Shown in pieces: positions 47,291 to 59,022 of a DNA stretch of 64,000 nucleotides. This DNA is from Apostichopus japonicus (lineage: Eukaryota; Echinodermata; Holothuroidea; Aspidochirotida; Stichopodidae), in contig NC_092568.1 of NCBI RefSeq assembly GCF_037975245.1, positions 21,416,501 to 21,480,500 on the forward strand. The letters run 5' to 3'. The notes under the pieces were generated by a model. The model did not search any database, was not told where the DNA came from, and worked only from the letters and a program-made list of their open reading frames with translations. The position numbers and the translations under genes were made by a program. The stretch's first letter is position 1. Every line of letters begins with the position of its first letter.

Positions 47291-49570
47291 CAGGGAGAGA
47301 GAAGAAATTAAACATGTGACTTAAACAAAAACAAACTTAAACAAATGTGTGCTCAAATTGTCACGAAGCATAGTGTGTGCCTGCCCCCCCCCCCCCCAAT
47401 TCCCTTTTCCCAAAGGAAATAAAAAAGAAGAAATCCGTGACTATAAACCTTTACAACACAAAATCAGAATACTTGATTCATACTTGCTTAAAACTCTAAA
47501 GTTACTTTTCTGGAACAGTTCAAATAGCCCAGAAAAAAACAATATTCCTTGTAGATATCCCAGGACCGTAAATATATGGCATTTATTTCCCTGACATGAC
47601 TATATGGAAAGCATATGCAGTACGTTCTGTAGCCGCTATACAACACTGCGAAGTTCAATTGATTTTTTTTGGTCTTGGTGGTGGTGAGAACTGCTATACT
47701 GCTCACATTAAGAAGGGAGATACAGACTAAAATATTAGATGCCGAGAAGTAGAAGAAGGGGAAAAAAAATAACAAAAACAGAAGACGAAAGAAAAAAAGT
47801 CAGACGATCAAATAGGTAAATTATCATTGATCTCTTTTGCTTCAGAAAAGTAAACAGTGTTTATTGTTAAGGAAAGCAAAAAGAATTTGGGAGAACCGTG
47901 GGAGTAGAGCCATCTGTGTTCATATTTTATTGAATAAGTTCATCAGAGACAGTGAAAGAGAGAGCGCTGAGCAGTCAGGCGGAGTTAATAAGATGGATGT
48001 GAGAGTACTTACACTGACTCATCATGGAAGACAGGGATGCATGGAAAAGCAGTAGAATATTGTCATCCCGATGGTTAACTGGTCAAGCGAGGGGTAATAT
48101 CGATACGAAGACTTTAACGTCTCGACCTTTAGAGTGTAAAATATTAAACAGCTTTGGGAGTCAAGTAAAAAAAAAAAAAAAAAAAAATCTACCGCCAGGC
48201 AGTGTACATGGGTATATACACAGGGTATATATATATGCCTGCTGCTTGTACTAAATGGTGAAAGTGAGAGAATTAAGAGGAGAAACAGACATTGTGTATT
48301 AAGGCTGGAGGTGAATATTAAAAATGCAGTTGTAATAATTAATAACAGAGAAGACAATTAATTATTCATAGCATTTAATTAGACAAAATGTCGTTTATTA
48401 AGTTAAAAAAGAAATGATCATACGTGTTGAAGTTTATTTCAATACAGAGTGTTTTGTTTCATTCCTCACCACCACCCCACTCGCCCCCCCCCCCCACAGT
48501 ACCCTCCTTCCATTCAAGAGTGAGTCATTTAGAGCTGGCCATGAGGTTTGTATTCTTCATTTGATCATAAAACAACTTTTTCAAGCTGTACAGAAAATCA
48601 TATCACCTTCAGCCACAGGGACTTCTTTTCAAAAAAGGAATTTTGTACTTTCCAGAGCAACAATTTAAATACTATATATCTTCCCTAACCCCCTCTCCCC
48701 CCATACCTTATCCCCTCAAAATTAAATGGCATCCCTTACAATGTACAGGACCCCACATGTACCCGCTGCAAAAGGTTCTTTATCCCAACAAATCTCTGAC
48801 AATAATACTCATAGCCCCCAACTCCCCTTTCCCTTCCCCTCCCCTAATCTCGACCCCCTCCCGATAAACCTTTCTGTTTCATGGTAACACCTGTATGTAT
48901 ACATTGTTACCATATTGCATTAACAACAGACCCTCTTCTCTATGACAATATAACTGACAAGGGTATAGTCTTTAAAAGTTACAACTAGTTCCTTTGTTAT
49001 AACTTTAATTAAAAGTAATAATAATAACAAAATTAAGAATAGTAACAACAACTATAGTGAAGTGTTTGTATTATTAAATAATTGAAGAAAATGAGATGGT
49101 GTTGACTCACAGTACAGAATGTCTAGGTGGCTTAATTTTTAATATCAAATGTTATCTGTAACTGCCGTTACTAGTTAGGAAGTTTACAAATGAGGGTGGC
49201 ATGCATAGTTGAATCTATATATTTACAATTCTCTTGTCCATATATTTACTCGATAGGTTTGATAAAAATGCTACTTTCAAAAGGTTTGTTTAGTGTCTCT
49301 TAATAATTTTCTAATATGATAAAACACACTCCCCTCCCCTTAATTGTGGACCTTTCCCCCCCCCCCCTTTTCCAGCTCTTATGGGAATTAAAGAACAGTC
49401 AACGCTTTGAATTAACTATAGACATTTCAAGGTCCTACTGCAGACAATTAAACAGAGCACTACGATGCATATATACTGTACATGTATTTTTGTTTTGAAA
49501 ATTTGCCAGTACCTTATTTGCATTAATCACTCTAGTATCTGATGGGGTGAGATACTAATCAGGAGTGAAT
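47291..49570. other. Non-genic stretch
   Basis: Contains poly-C runs (47385-47397, 48486-48496, 49356-49367), poly-A (48170-48186) and (TA)n. A patch at about 47860-48140 is GC-richer with an open plus-strand frame lacking any motif. Confidence 0.45.
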
Positions 49571-50368
49571 CAGTGATTAAATCCTACTGCAGTAATCTGC
49601 AGCCTGCAAAGAGCTAGGCAAGTAGGCTCCAACACTTACATATCGTTGCGATAACATAGTGTATCAGTAATTAAATCCTACTGCAGTATCTGCTGCCTGC
49701 AAAGAGCTAGGCAAGTCAACTCCAACACTTACATATCGTTGCGATAATATAGTGTATCAGTGATTAAATCCTACTGCAGTAATCTGCATCCTGCAAAGAA
49801 GTAGCCTCCAACACTTACATATCGTTGCGATAATATAGTGTATCAGTGATTAAATCCTACTGCAGTAATCTGCTTCCTGCAAAGAGCTAGGCTCCAACAC
49901 TTACATATCGTTGCAATAATATAGTGTATCTGTGATTAAATCCTACTGCAGTAATCTGCAGCCTGCAAAGAGCTAGGCAAGTAGGCTCCAACACTTACAT
50001 ATCGTTGTGATAATATAGTGTATCAGTGATTAAATCCTACTGCAGTAATTAATCTGCTTCCTGCAAAGAGCTAGGCTCCAACACTTACATATCGTTGCAA
50101 TAATATAGTGTATCAGTGATTAAATCCTACTGCAGTAATCTGCTTCCTGCAAAGAGCTAGGCTCCAACACTTACATATCGTTGCAATAATATAGTGTATC
50201 AGTGATTAAATCCTACTGCAGTAATCTGCTGACTGCAAAGAGCTAGGCTCCAACACTCACATATCGTTGCGATAATATAGTGTATCAGTGATTAAATCCT
50301 ACTGCAGTAATCTGCTGACTGCAAAGAGCTAGGCACCAACACTTACATATCGTTGCGATCATATACTG
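49571..50368. repeat. Minisatellite of alternating 86- and 94-bp units
   Basis: CAGTGATTAAATCCTACTGC-type starts fall at 49571, 49665, 49758, 49844, 49930, 50024, 50114, 50200 and 50286. Spacing is mostly 86 or 93-94 bp. The difference is an 8-bp GCAAGTAG block after GAGCTAG; one unit (50024) has a 4-bp duplication. All units share CAACACTTACATATCGTTG. Units are well conserved, so the array is young or homogenised. Confidence 0.95.
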
Positions 50369-53300
50369 TACGCCACGGACGGAGAAAACAGGTCGTATTT
50401 ATTCGCGATGCCAAGTCAACAAAGTTATGTATAAATGCTGAAATGTAAATTTTGGGTGGATTTCAAAAAACTTCACTCCCTCTTATCAGTGACCACACTC
50501 ACCAGTAATATGAACCTTGTATGAATCAAAATGTCAAGCAAAAATGACAGTTAAGGTGATCAATGTTGTGGGAAACCTCTCCGGACTTTTGAAAGACTGG
50601 CTGTCTGGCAACAATATGTGTGAGGTACATATATAATACATACATATAGTGAGGTACATATATATACACATATATAGTGAGGTACATATATAGTACATAC
50701 ATATAGTGAGGTACATATATAGAGGTATATATAGTGAGCTACATATAGTTCTTTGGTGCTATGTCAAAGAAATGGACATATCTGAGCAGTGAAGAAGTAT
50801 TAATTCCAAAGCGATTCAGACGCTAGGCCTTCTCTTAAACATTTGACAGCAATCTTATCAACTTCTTGAGCCACAGATCAATGGGAAAATTTGGTACAAT
50901 TCGATTGAAAATCTGAAAGGTGATTTGACGACCCGTAAAATGCATATAACTACTATTCCAACATGTAGCACTCTACATGTGTAATGCAAAATGCCCTCAA
51001 CCATGGATCAAATCAAATCAAATTGGATATTTCATTCAACCTGCAGTTTTTTTGTTTTTTTTAAAGTTTTAGGACTTTTCAAGACTGTAAGTTGAAAGAA
51101 GAAAGTTGCAAATGTCCGCGTCGCCGGATCAGACTGCATTATGAAATTCTAAAATCTACAGAATTGGCTACATTCTCGCAGAAGCTAATTCCATAATTGA
51201 AACTGTCTGTGTTCTGACAGAGAATAGACACGACTGCATTGTATATAATACACACACATATACAAACACACACACACCAGATTGCTACTGAGCAAGAAAC
51301 AACACAGTTGCTCTCTGACTATCCACTCAAACATGTTTGCTATTTTATACCAGCTAGGAACCGGGGCTCTGTTGTTGCATGTTTACTTCCCCCGAATGCT
51401 CGTCCATTCAGCACTGCAGCTGTCTTGACTTAATACTTGTTTATTCTGATCAATCATGCAGCTGTAACATGAACTAACGACAATCAAATCTCCCTTTTTA
51501 CCGGTCCCTCTCCGTCCACGAGGATGAAGGCCGGAGTCGCAAACATATACCTTTTTGGAAATGACAAAGAGAGAGAGACGACGAAACATTAGCAACTCAT
51601 GATTGATGTGCACAATAGCATCATCACCAAAGCACCAGGCCATAAACCAAGCTCCAGCAGATTTTTGAAATGTCAATGTATGCAGAATGGAATACAGCAC
51701 CTAAGTTTATGTTGCTCTGGCTCAGTCCATTATTGAGAAAGGGGGGTGAGGGGAAAGAGAGATGGTTTCACAGTAACTTTTCAATAAATATCGGAGACTT
51801 GTTCTATGACTTGCAGTGATTGAAGAGAAATTGGTCACGATTTATAACAATGAGCTTAGAAATTGATGGATCTGAAAACGTACGAGAAATGGTAATAATA
51901 AAAGGTGGCTTTTGGTGGCAGCACATCTTTGAGAAAGTATTAAAGGGGACGTAAGATAATAAATACCAAGAGAACACCAGTTAGTGAAATTGTTGGAACT
52001 TTCCATAAAATGTGTCGTTTTAATGAAGTTAAAAAAAATAATCATCTGAATAGTACTGTAGTCAATTACTGATAACTTAGTTTGAAAAGAATTTGTTATG
52101 TTGACAAAGTTGGCAAATGTATGTATCACAAAAGAGAAAAGAGATAAGGTATTGAATAAAGTCAAGCTCTTTCACGGTTTTGCAAATGTCAGCTTTAGAA
52201 TATGCTCGCACAAGGTACCAGTTCTGCATATAGAGAAACTGACAAATCTCACTTAATACAAAATACACTTTAGGTGAAACATTGGTTTGCCCTAGCCAGC
52301 CCTGCAAGGAATTGTTGGTCACCTTTTAAAAGGTGGCATCTATAAAGTAAAGATTTTAATCATGTTCTGAATCAAAATACAAATTGTGTATATATTTCTA
52401 ATCTCTAATGTCATGTAACAAGTGTGCCTATAGTCAGTATAGCATCCAAACATGATTTGGGTACCATCTTGGAATTTGGTGATCCTAAAATTCTATTTTC
52501 TTCATCGACCTATATTACTCTGATTCTTAAGTCCCATTCATAAACTCATCAAAATATGGCTCTCGATCTAGTCATTCGCTCTATAGCCCTCTCTCTCAAG
52601 AAGAGAATCACTTTGTCACTGCTTGACACCAATATCGATTAAATAAACATATCACAAATTTTTTCTTTGCAGAACAGTCTGATCTATGACGGCAAAAAAA
52701 GAAGAAAAAAATCACAGTTCCTTCAGTATTATAACTCTAAATTGAGATGAATTTTACTGCAGTTTAATTATGAATGAGAAAACAAAGACTGGAAATGTTT
52801 ATTTTCCATTAACTGGAACCCTTTGAACACCACCACTCCCCCCCCCCTTACCCCACACATGCTTTGTAAGACTCTTTAAGACTCTTGTAAGACTCTCTTA
52901 CATTTTATATTAGATTGATCCACTATGGAGAGCGGACACTTAACGCCATGAAAAAATGGAATCCTTTACAATGAACTGCCAAAAAAAAGTGAGGGTTGTG
53001 TGTTTAGTGATGAGATTTAATTATCATGTCACGATATAGGTGTCATTTGATCAAGGTCAATGGTGGCATCCAAGCACCCTATCGACTACACTTTAACGTG
53101 TATAGCTTCAACAACAGATTCTTAGCAATTATATTAACGACTTCTTATTTATTGTCAACAGTTACGATGTACGATCTGCAGGCATGAACTGAAAAACCAC
53201 ATTAAATGACCCACCTCTATGCTATATGTCAGATGAGTCTATCCCATGTTAAGACCTTAGACCCCTGTAGCCATAATCCCCCCCCCCCCCATCCACCAAA

Positions 53301-53736
53301 ATAATAACAATGACAATGAACAGATTAATAACAAATAAAAAAAGGACAGTGTTTAATTTAGTATGTTTCCTTCCATTTTGTATGATACTATCCTTATACT
53401 ATGTGAACTTAATTATATAATAATTTAGTATATGACAGATAAAGGACTCTTAAACTTTGCTCTGTAATTTAAAGTCCAGTAAACTTGCCTAAGGAGAAAT
53501 GAACTTGCAAGATTTGTAAATTATGCAAAATAAAAGACATTGAAACTTTTTGCTCTGTATTATATTGATGGTTAATAACTTGTCATTTGAAAAGCAGTTC
53601 CATAAAATGGTTGTATAACTACTTCTTCTTCTATCGCATGGAACCTATAATCATAAATTTATTAATCCTCATTTTAAGGGAACCGTTTGAAATTTTCAAT
53701 ATGCATTGCATGTACGACTACTTCTTATAATAATAG
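50369..53736. other. Non-genic stretch
   Basis: A short CpG-rich run follows the array (about 50369-50420). GTGAGGTACATATA repeats lie at about 50620-50745. Patches near 51100-51140 and 51480-51540 are GC-richer without an assignable exon. Poly-C lies at 53280-53290. Confidence 0.45.
50620..50745. repeat. Short tandem repeat (GTGAGGTACATATATA)n
   Basis: About five imperfect units of 26-30 bp sharing GTGAGGTACATATAT, with TA-rich spacers. Confidence 0.8.
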
Positions 53737-53989
53737 TGTATGTATGTATGTATGTATGCATTTTAGATCCTCCTGCAAGCAGGAACTCGCGAAGAAGCCA
53801 TCATTGGCAATATCAAAGCTGCAAGCTGACTGAAGTCAGTCTCTTACATTCATATTTAACGTCCATGATTATGAATTGTCAATTGTCAACAACTCTGTAA
53901 CTGAACGACATACATTAATCTTGGAGTGACTCGAATTTGGGTCCTTATGATTGAAAGGCACCAGCGTTATTACTGAGCTAACACTCCTT
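53737..53989 (-). mobile_element. tRNA-derived SINE, family 1, full copy
   Basis: (TGTA)n tail at the left (53737-53758) and a tRNA-like head at the right ending ACTGAGCTAACACTCC. It matches the other family-1 copies end to end and serves as the uninterrupted reference for the split copy at 36690/43599. Confidence 0.88.
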
Positions 53990-55814
53990 AGTGTACTTGA
54001 GTGACCACATTAATGTCTAGAACCAGATTAGAACCAATGATCATTAATCCTATATTAAATTTGTTGAATTTGTCGGTCCATCTGTCCATTTTAAATGTAT
54101 TCTTAGGTTGTAGTCATCTCCAGTTTAATTTGCCAGCTGTGAATAAGACCTAATAATAAGCTAGAAGGAAAAAGCACACCCAGTGATTGTTATCAAATTT
54201 GGTGGAAAAACAATACTGATCTTAATTATCCACCAAATGGAAAATATTTCTGTATGAGAATGTTAACGATTAATAGTAATCTCTGCAAAAATTTGTTGGA
54301 TTTAGATATGTTCCGTTCATGTCAACGATGAAAAAAATTTAAATAAATAAATACGAAAAGAAAAGAATTATATAAGAAAACGGCCATTAACCAATATAAC
54401 TTTTACAACTGTTCATCATATCTCAGAAATATTCCTTTGTTACTATCAGTCGCCATATTTAACTGTTTTATATTTTTCATTTTCAAAATTTGTTATCTCA
54501 TTTTATTCCTGTCATAGCTTTGATAATATGAGACTCATTTTGGAATTTTGTAGTCAAATCTATTAAAGCTGTTTCTTTTTTTCTTTCTGTTGTTGCGATG
54601 ATCCACTAAATTTAAACATTTACCGACCATACTACATAATTTTCTCAGTCCATTCTCAAGGGATCTTCTCATCCCAATAATTAGCCTCTAGGGTTACTTT
54701 ATTCAAAACATCTTTAATTAAACATCTACTGATGTATTTCAAAGTAATGCAATATTATCAATAAACATTGTGGTCTTGTGGGAAGTTAACCAGATTGATA
54801 TCAATTTGAAACATATGTGCATCTCAGAAAAGAAGAGAAAGGGAAACCCTTTGTCAAATAGCTAAATTTCAATATCTTTTCCCTAAGAGAAAAACTTTGG
54901 AAAATTCCTACAAAATGTTTTTATTTCAGTCCCTCCAAACAAGCTGGCCAAAAAAAAAAACCAATAAAAAAATCACACACGCACACAAAACCCCCCTCCT
55001 GAATGAATGGAATGATCCAGGCTCCCCAGCAATATTCTTCTGTTAGAGTCACACTCATTATCCAGATATATGCATTAAGTTGTTCTGCAGTGGTAAGTTT
55101 TGCAGGCAGGCTGCCATTCTACACGCTGGCGTTCATAAGCCAGGCGCTCATAAAGCTCTGCGACACGAGATACAGGATTTTTTCGCAGTCGCCACACGAG
55201 AGGAATATATACCCTTGTTTCTGTTTCATAAACAAAAAGGGGGATATTAAATGGGAGATAGATTTCTTTATAGAAAATGCACGTATAAATTCTGTGTGGA
55301 GTCTTGATACTGAACGACGCCTGTTTTTTGGCAAGCAGAGCTAAGCTTTTTTTCAGTGGATGGATGCAGATACAATAATGTCTTTCATGTAATATCATCA
55401 GATTCACAGGACAAAGGACAACTGTGGTTAAAAAGTCAAATGATCAACAAACAGTTGATGGGATTATAAACATGGATTATGGATCTAAACAGAATAAATT
55501 GAGAGATAAATTGGAATAAACCGTTTACAGTTTTCTGTGAGGATTCTTAAAACCGAGGAGGAAAAAGAAAAAACAGGTGTGATTTTTGTTTTATTATTAA
55601 ATAAAATAATACTTGCATGCTCACAAAGAAGCAGTGACTAATATGTAATGATGGGACGTCATGGTTGACTTCCCGTTCTTTTTGGAGAGATATTTTTTCC
55701 GTGTACGACTTATGCAAAAATTTACGAAAGAAAATGTGAACCCAACGTAGCCCTCTTTTTGTGTTTCGCTAGCACAAAATTTTCCTCTTGTTGGTGTAAT
55801 AGTACGACCTTATT
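53990..55814. other. Upstream region of the EF-hand gene
   Basis: AT-rich except about 55080-55330, which is near 50% GC in part and open on both strands (minus: RVAELYERLAYERQRVEWQP). I cannot identify it. No clear TATA box was found for the downstream gene. A CRE-like GACGTCA lies near 55656-55662. Confidence 0.4.
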
Positions 55815-56705
55815 ATGCTTGGTTGTAAAATGGGCTTGGCACCAAGCTTCCCAATAGAAATGGAACCGGTCTACTTTGAGCGTGCCGAGATCTACTCGAG
55901 CACGGGGCGACGTCTGCAGCCCAGCGACCACCGCATGGCGGTCTCGCAGCCCGAGACCCCGTTCCATGTGATTCACGAGGCAATATACAAAGAGATGGTG
56001 GATACCAGAAGGACCACGCACAAACCACGTGAGCAACTGGAAAATGTGGACTTTGATCAGATCGTTGAGAAATATAGCAGATTCAGCTTGGGCAATATAG
56101 CAGAATTTCGACTGGAGTTCATTAATTTTGACAGAGACAACGACGCTCTTTTAAGTTTCGACGACGTCTGTAACAGTCTGGACAAACTTGGCGACGATTC
56201 GAAGGAGGAGCTGAGAAGGCAAGCTTACGTGGAGGTCATGCCACAGAAGCTTGAAATGTGTGACTTTCAGACCTTCGTGGCGCTCTGCGACGCGCTGTCC
56301 CGCAAACGCGACGAGATCGAGGAGATGGGCATCACGAGCGAAATGGATTACGACATAGTCGATAGAACTCAGGATTCGATAAGAGCCGAGGCCGAGATCG
56401 TGCAGCGACCCGGGAGCGCCGCCGACCGGTCGCCGGTGGCGGGGAGATACCACTGTCCCGTCGTCGAGTTTATCGCCACGGAGATGGAACCACAACATGA
56501 AATATGCAAGGGTAAGTGTACCGCCAAATCATCATCATCAAATAGCCCCTCTCACAAGGGAAACTTTGTTAAGAACAATGTCATGGCGAGCAAGCACAGC
56601 TGCGGAAATCCAGGGCCTTCCAAGCATCTACACGGGCAAACGGGAGACTGTAGACACTTAACACCCAGCAGTGCGTCGCTCTCCGAAAACAATAGGGTCA
56701 CATGA
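55815..56705 (+). CDS. EF-hand protein, exon with possible N-myristoylation
   Basis: A 296-codon frame that is GC- and CpG-richer than its surroundings. Starts: Met1 (55815) has poor context; Met6 (AAAATGG) has good context and gives MGLAPSF, which fits the N-myristoylation consensus G-x-x-x-S; Met16 (EMEPVYF) is a third choice. One EF-hand loop is clear at about residues 105-116 (DRDNDALLSFDD: acidic at 1, 3, 5 and 12, Leu at 8, Ser at 9, Ala instead of Gly at 6). A second, degenerate hand may lie around residues 145-160. Overall spacing is loosely like swiprosin/EFHD proteins, but this is uncertain. A near-perfect donor (AAGG|GTAAGTG) at 56511/56512 means the coding part probably ends at about residue 233 and continues in an unseen exon. 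The rest (low-complexity SSSSNSPSHKG..., stop at 56705, AATAAA at 56841) could be an intron-retained 3' end. Confidence 0.8.
   Translation: MLGCKMGLAPSFPIEMEPVYFERAEIYSSTGRRLQPSDHRMAVSQPETPFHVIHEAIYKEMVDTRRTTHKPREQLENVDFDQIVEKYSRFSLGNIAEFRLEFINFDRDNDALLSFDDVCNSLDKLGDDSKEELRRQAYVEVMPQKLEMCDFQTFVALCDALSRKRDEIEEMGITSEMDYDIVDRTQDSIRAEAEIVQRPGSAADRSPVAGRYHCPVVEFIATEMEPQHEICKGKCTAKSSSSNSPSHKGNFVKNNVMASKHSCGNPGPSKHLHGQTGDCRHLTPSSASLSENNRVT
56512..56517 (+). other. Strong splice donor
   Basis: GTAAGT after CAAGG, phase 1. This is the best donor match in the plus-strand gene. It sits where the sequence changes from conserved-looking to low-complexity coding. Confidence 0.7.
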
Positions 56706-58063
56706 CAAGCCTACGACAATGGCTACAAAATCTCAATTTATCAGCTCGATACAAAAAAAAAAAAACGAACAACAATAATGACATTTTGAAGGGAAAAAAA
56801 AGGTACTGACCTCATGTTAAGTATTTTGAGTGAACGTAGCAATAAAGAGATGTGCAAATCTCATAATAATTTTAATCCATTCTGTTTTAGAAATCTTTAA
56901 AACATAAAGAGGGGGGGGGAGAAGAAAAAGGGAGAAATGAATTTGAAATGTATGCTTTTCTTATGGAACCACATGGTACTAGCAGCTAAAAAGTAAGAAA
57001 AGATAAAACAAAATGCTCTCCCGTCAGTGTTGAAGAATTATCAAAGATTCAGCAATGTCTGTCAGATTTGCATATCCGTTTGGATTATGGATTATTGTAC
57101 ATATTTGAGCTGAAACATAATAAATGAAGAATTATCTCTTAAGATCATGCTTCACAAAGATTTTTCGATAATTCTTTTAACCCATGTTTGGTGCTCCTTA
57201 AAAGTACCTGACCTTTTAGACACGCTTACTTTCCTCCTTTTTTTTTATATAATAATCAACGGGGCAATGGGATTTACTTTATGTAATACAAATAATAACC
57301 ACATATTCGAGCATATAGACTGTACGTGAAATGAAGAGTTGCGTGTAATTTTTCAATGTATCATTTTGGCCGTGGGGTGCAGCGAAGTGAAATTTATAAA
57401 AAATGCACCGCCAAAAAATTAAAAGGGGCAATATTTTGTTGTGTGTTTCTGTGTAATGAGTAACAATATTTATCATTATTATTATTATTATTATTCTACT
57501 ACTACTATTACTATTACTACTTAACTAACGTATCAACGGCTTCAAAGGGAACTATAAATTAAACTACAAATATTTTGTCTTTTGATGATGCAAAACAATA
57601 TAATAGTCAATGTGGTGTACTATTTATAGAATGACGTTTTAAACCAACATTTCTTTTCCTGTGTGGTTCATGATGGTTGTTAGGGCCTTGCATGCGGTCA
57701 TGATATGCCAAAGTTATTTAGTCTCCTTCCTAAACTACCTATACTACCGCTGTGTGTGTACATGCACTGATTTATATCAACAAAAATGTGGAACAGCTTT
57801 TGTGAATGCAAAAAAAATCATCATTTTTTAATTTTTTATTATGAATTTACTATTTAATACCTTTCATGCCGCTCTCATTACGACAATGTGTAAAAATGGT
57901 CGAGCATTTCAGTTCTTCTTCGGTTTACTAAAACAGACAGATAGTCTCACCATGTGATGATGTGTGAATAAAACTATGACCGATAACTATACTTGTGAAG
58001 GTCTAAGTGTAAATGAAGTTGCTTCGGTCTTTAATATAGTTTTGGACTGATATCATACGTAGC
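56706..58063. other. 3' flank or intron of the EF-hand gene
   Basis: AATAAA motifs lie at 56841-56846 and about 57119-57124, and ATT/ACT trinucleotide runs near 57470-57520. No exon is supportable. Confidence 0.45.
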
Positions 58064-58395
58064 TGGAATAGTAGTGCCATATAATAAGTATTGATAAAGC
58101 ATAGTACACTGCATTGTACTTTCCTATGTAATCTGGAATAGTACCGTATTATAAGTATCGATAAGACATACACTGCATTGTACTTTCCTATGTAATCTGG
58201 AAAAGTACTGTATTATAAGTATCGATAAGACATACACTGCATTGTACTTTCCTGTGTAATCTGGAATAGTACCTTATTATAAGTATCAATAAGACATACA
58301 CTGCATTGTACTTTCCTAAGTAATCTGGAATAGTACCTTATTATAAGTATCCATAAGATATACACTGCTTTGTACTTTCCTATGTAATCCAGAAA
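58064..58395. repeat. Minisatellite, 5 units of 64 bp
   Basis: GCATTGTACTTTCC falls at 58111, 58175, 58239, 58303 and 58367, exactly 64 bp apart. Units share TAATCTGGAATAGTAC and TATTATAAGTAT blocks. It is very regular. Confidence 0.95.
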
Positions 58396-58970
58396 GCAAA
58401 AGTTGATATTCTTGCTCTCAACGACTTCATGGATTAATCATGTTTTAAGGACGCCTCTTCCTTCTATTTTTCATTTTTCCTTTTCTTCTTTCTTTCTTTT
58501 CCCCACAATTATCTAAGAAAGGAAACATTCTGCTACCTGGTAAACATGTTCAAATAAACTGTTGTATGGATGAGTGTAACACACATTGACACATGTGGTG
58601 GGGATTGATATTGAGCTTCCATATAAACCATATATATACTAACCCTGCACTCTATTTTAGTAGTAGTAGTAGTAGTGTCTGCTGCTGTATAGTACATACT
58701 ATTAACACAACATCCTACATCCTGAGTCCAAGTAGCAGACGACCTCCAATATCCAAATTTTGTTCATTCTTCCTTGTTCTCTTTGATAATAGTAGTGTGT
58801 ATAAAGCCATATCATATATTGCTAAGTACTATATATTCCCACATTACATTAGTCTGATACTATTAAACTGGTATTCATGTAATTTTTGTCAATCATTTCG
58901 GATATGGAAAGTCTGAGCACATGTATACAAAAGAAAATTAATCATTCAGGCTGGAGAAATATATACATGT

Positions 58971-58971
<1 letters not shown>

Positions 58972-59021
<50 letters not shown>
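58972..59021. repeat. (TA)n flanked by TGTCAATA inverted repeat
   Basis: About 50 bp of alternating TA lies between TGTCAATATAT and ATATATTGACA, so the whole 70-bp block is a perfect palindrome able to extrude as a cruciform. Confidence 0.9.

Positions 59022-59022
<1 letters not shown>

Noticed and set aside
49571-50368. Regularly spaced repeats resembling a CRISPR array
   Set aside because: The whole 86/94-bp unit is repeated, with no unique spacers, and the context is a eukaryotic intron-rich genome.
51383-51700. A 105-codon minus-strand frame with a basic GRRGTGKKG segment
   Set aside because: It superficially resembles a Walker A loop but lacks the G-x-x-x-x-G-K-T/S order and any RAD51B-like neighbours.
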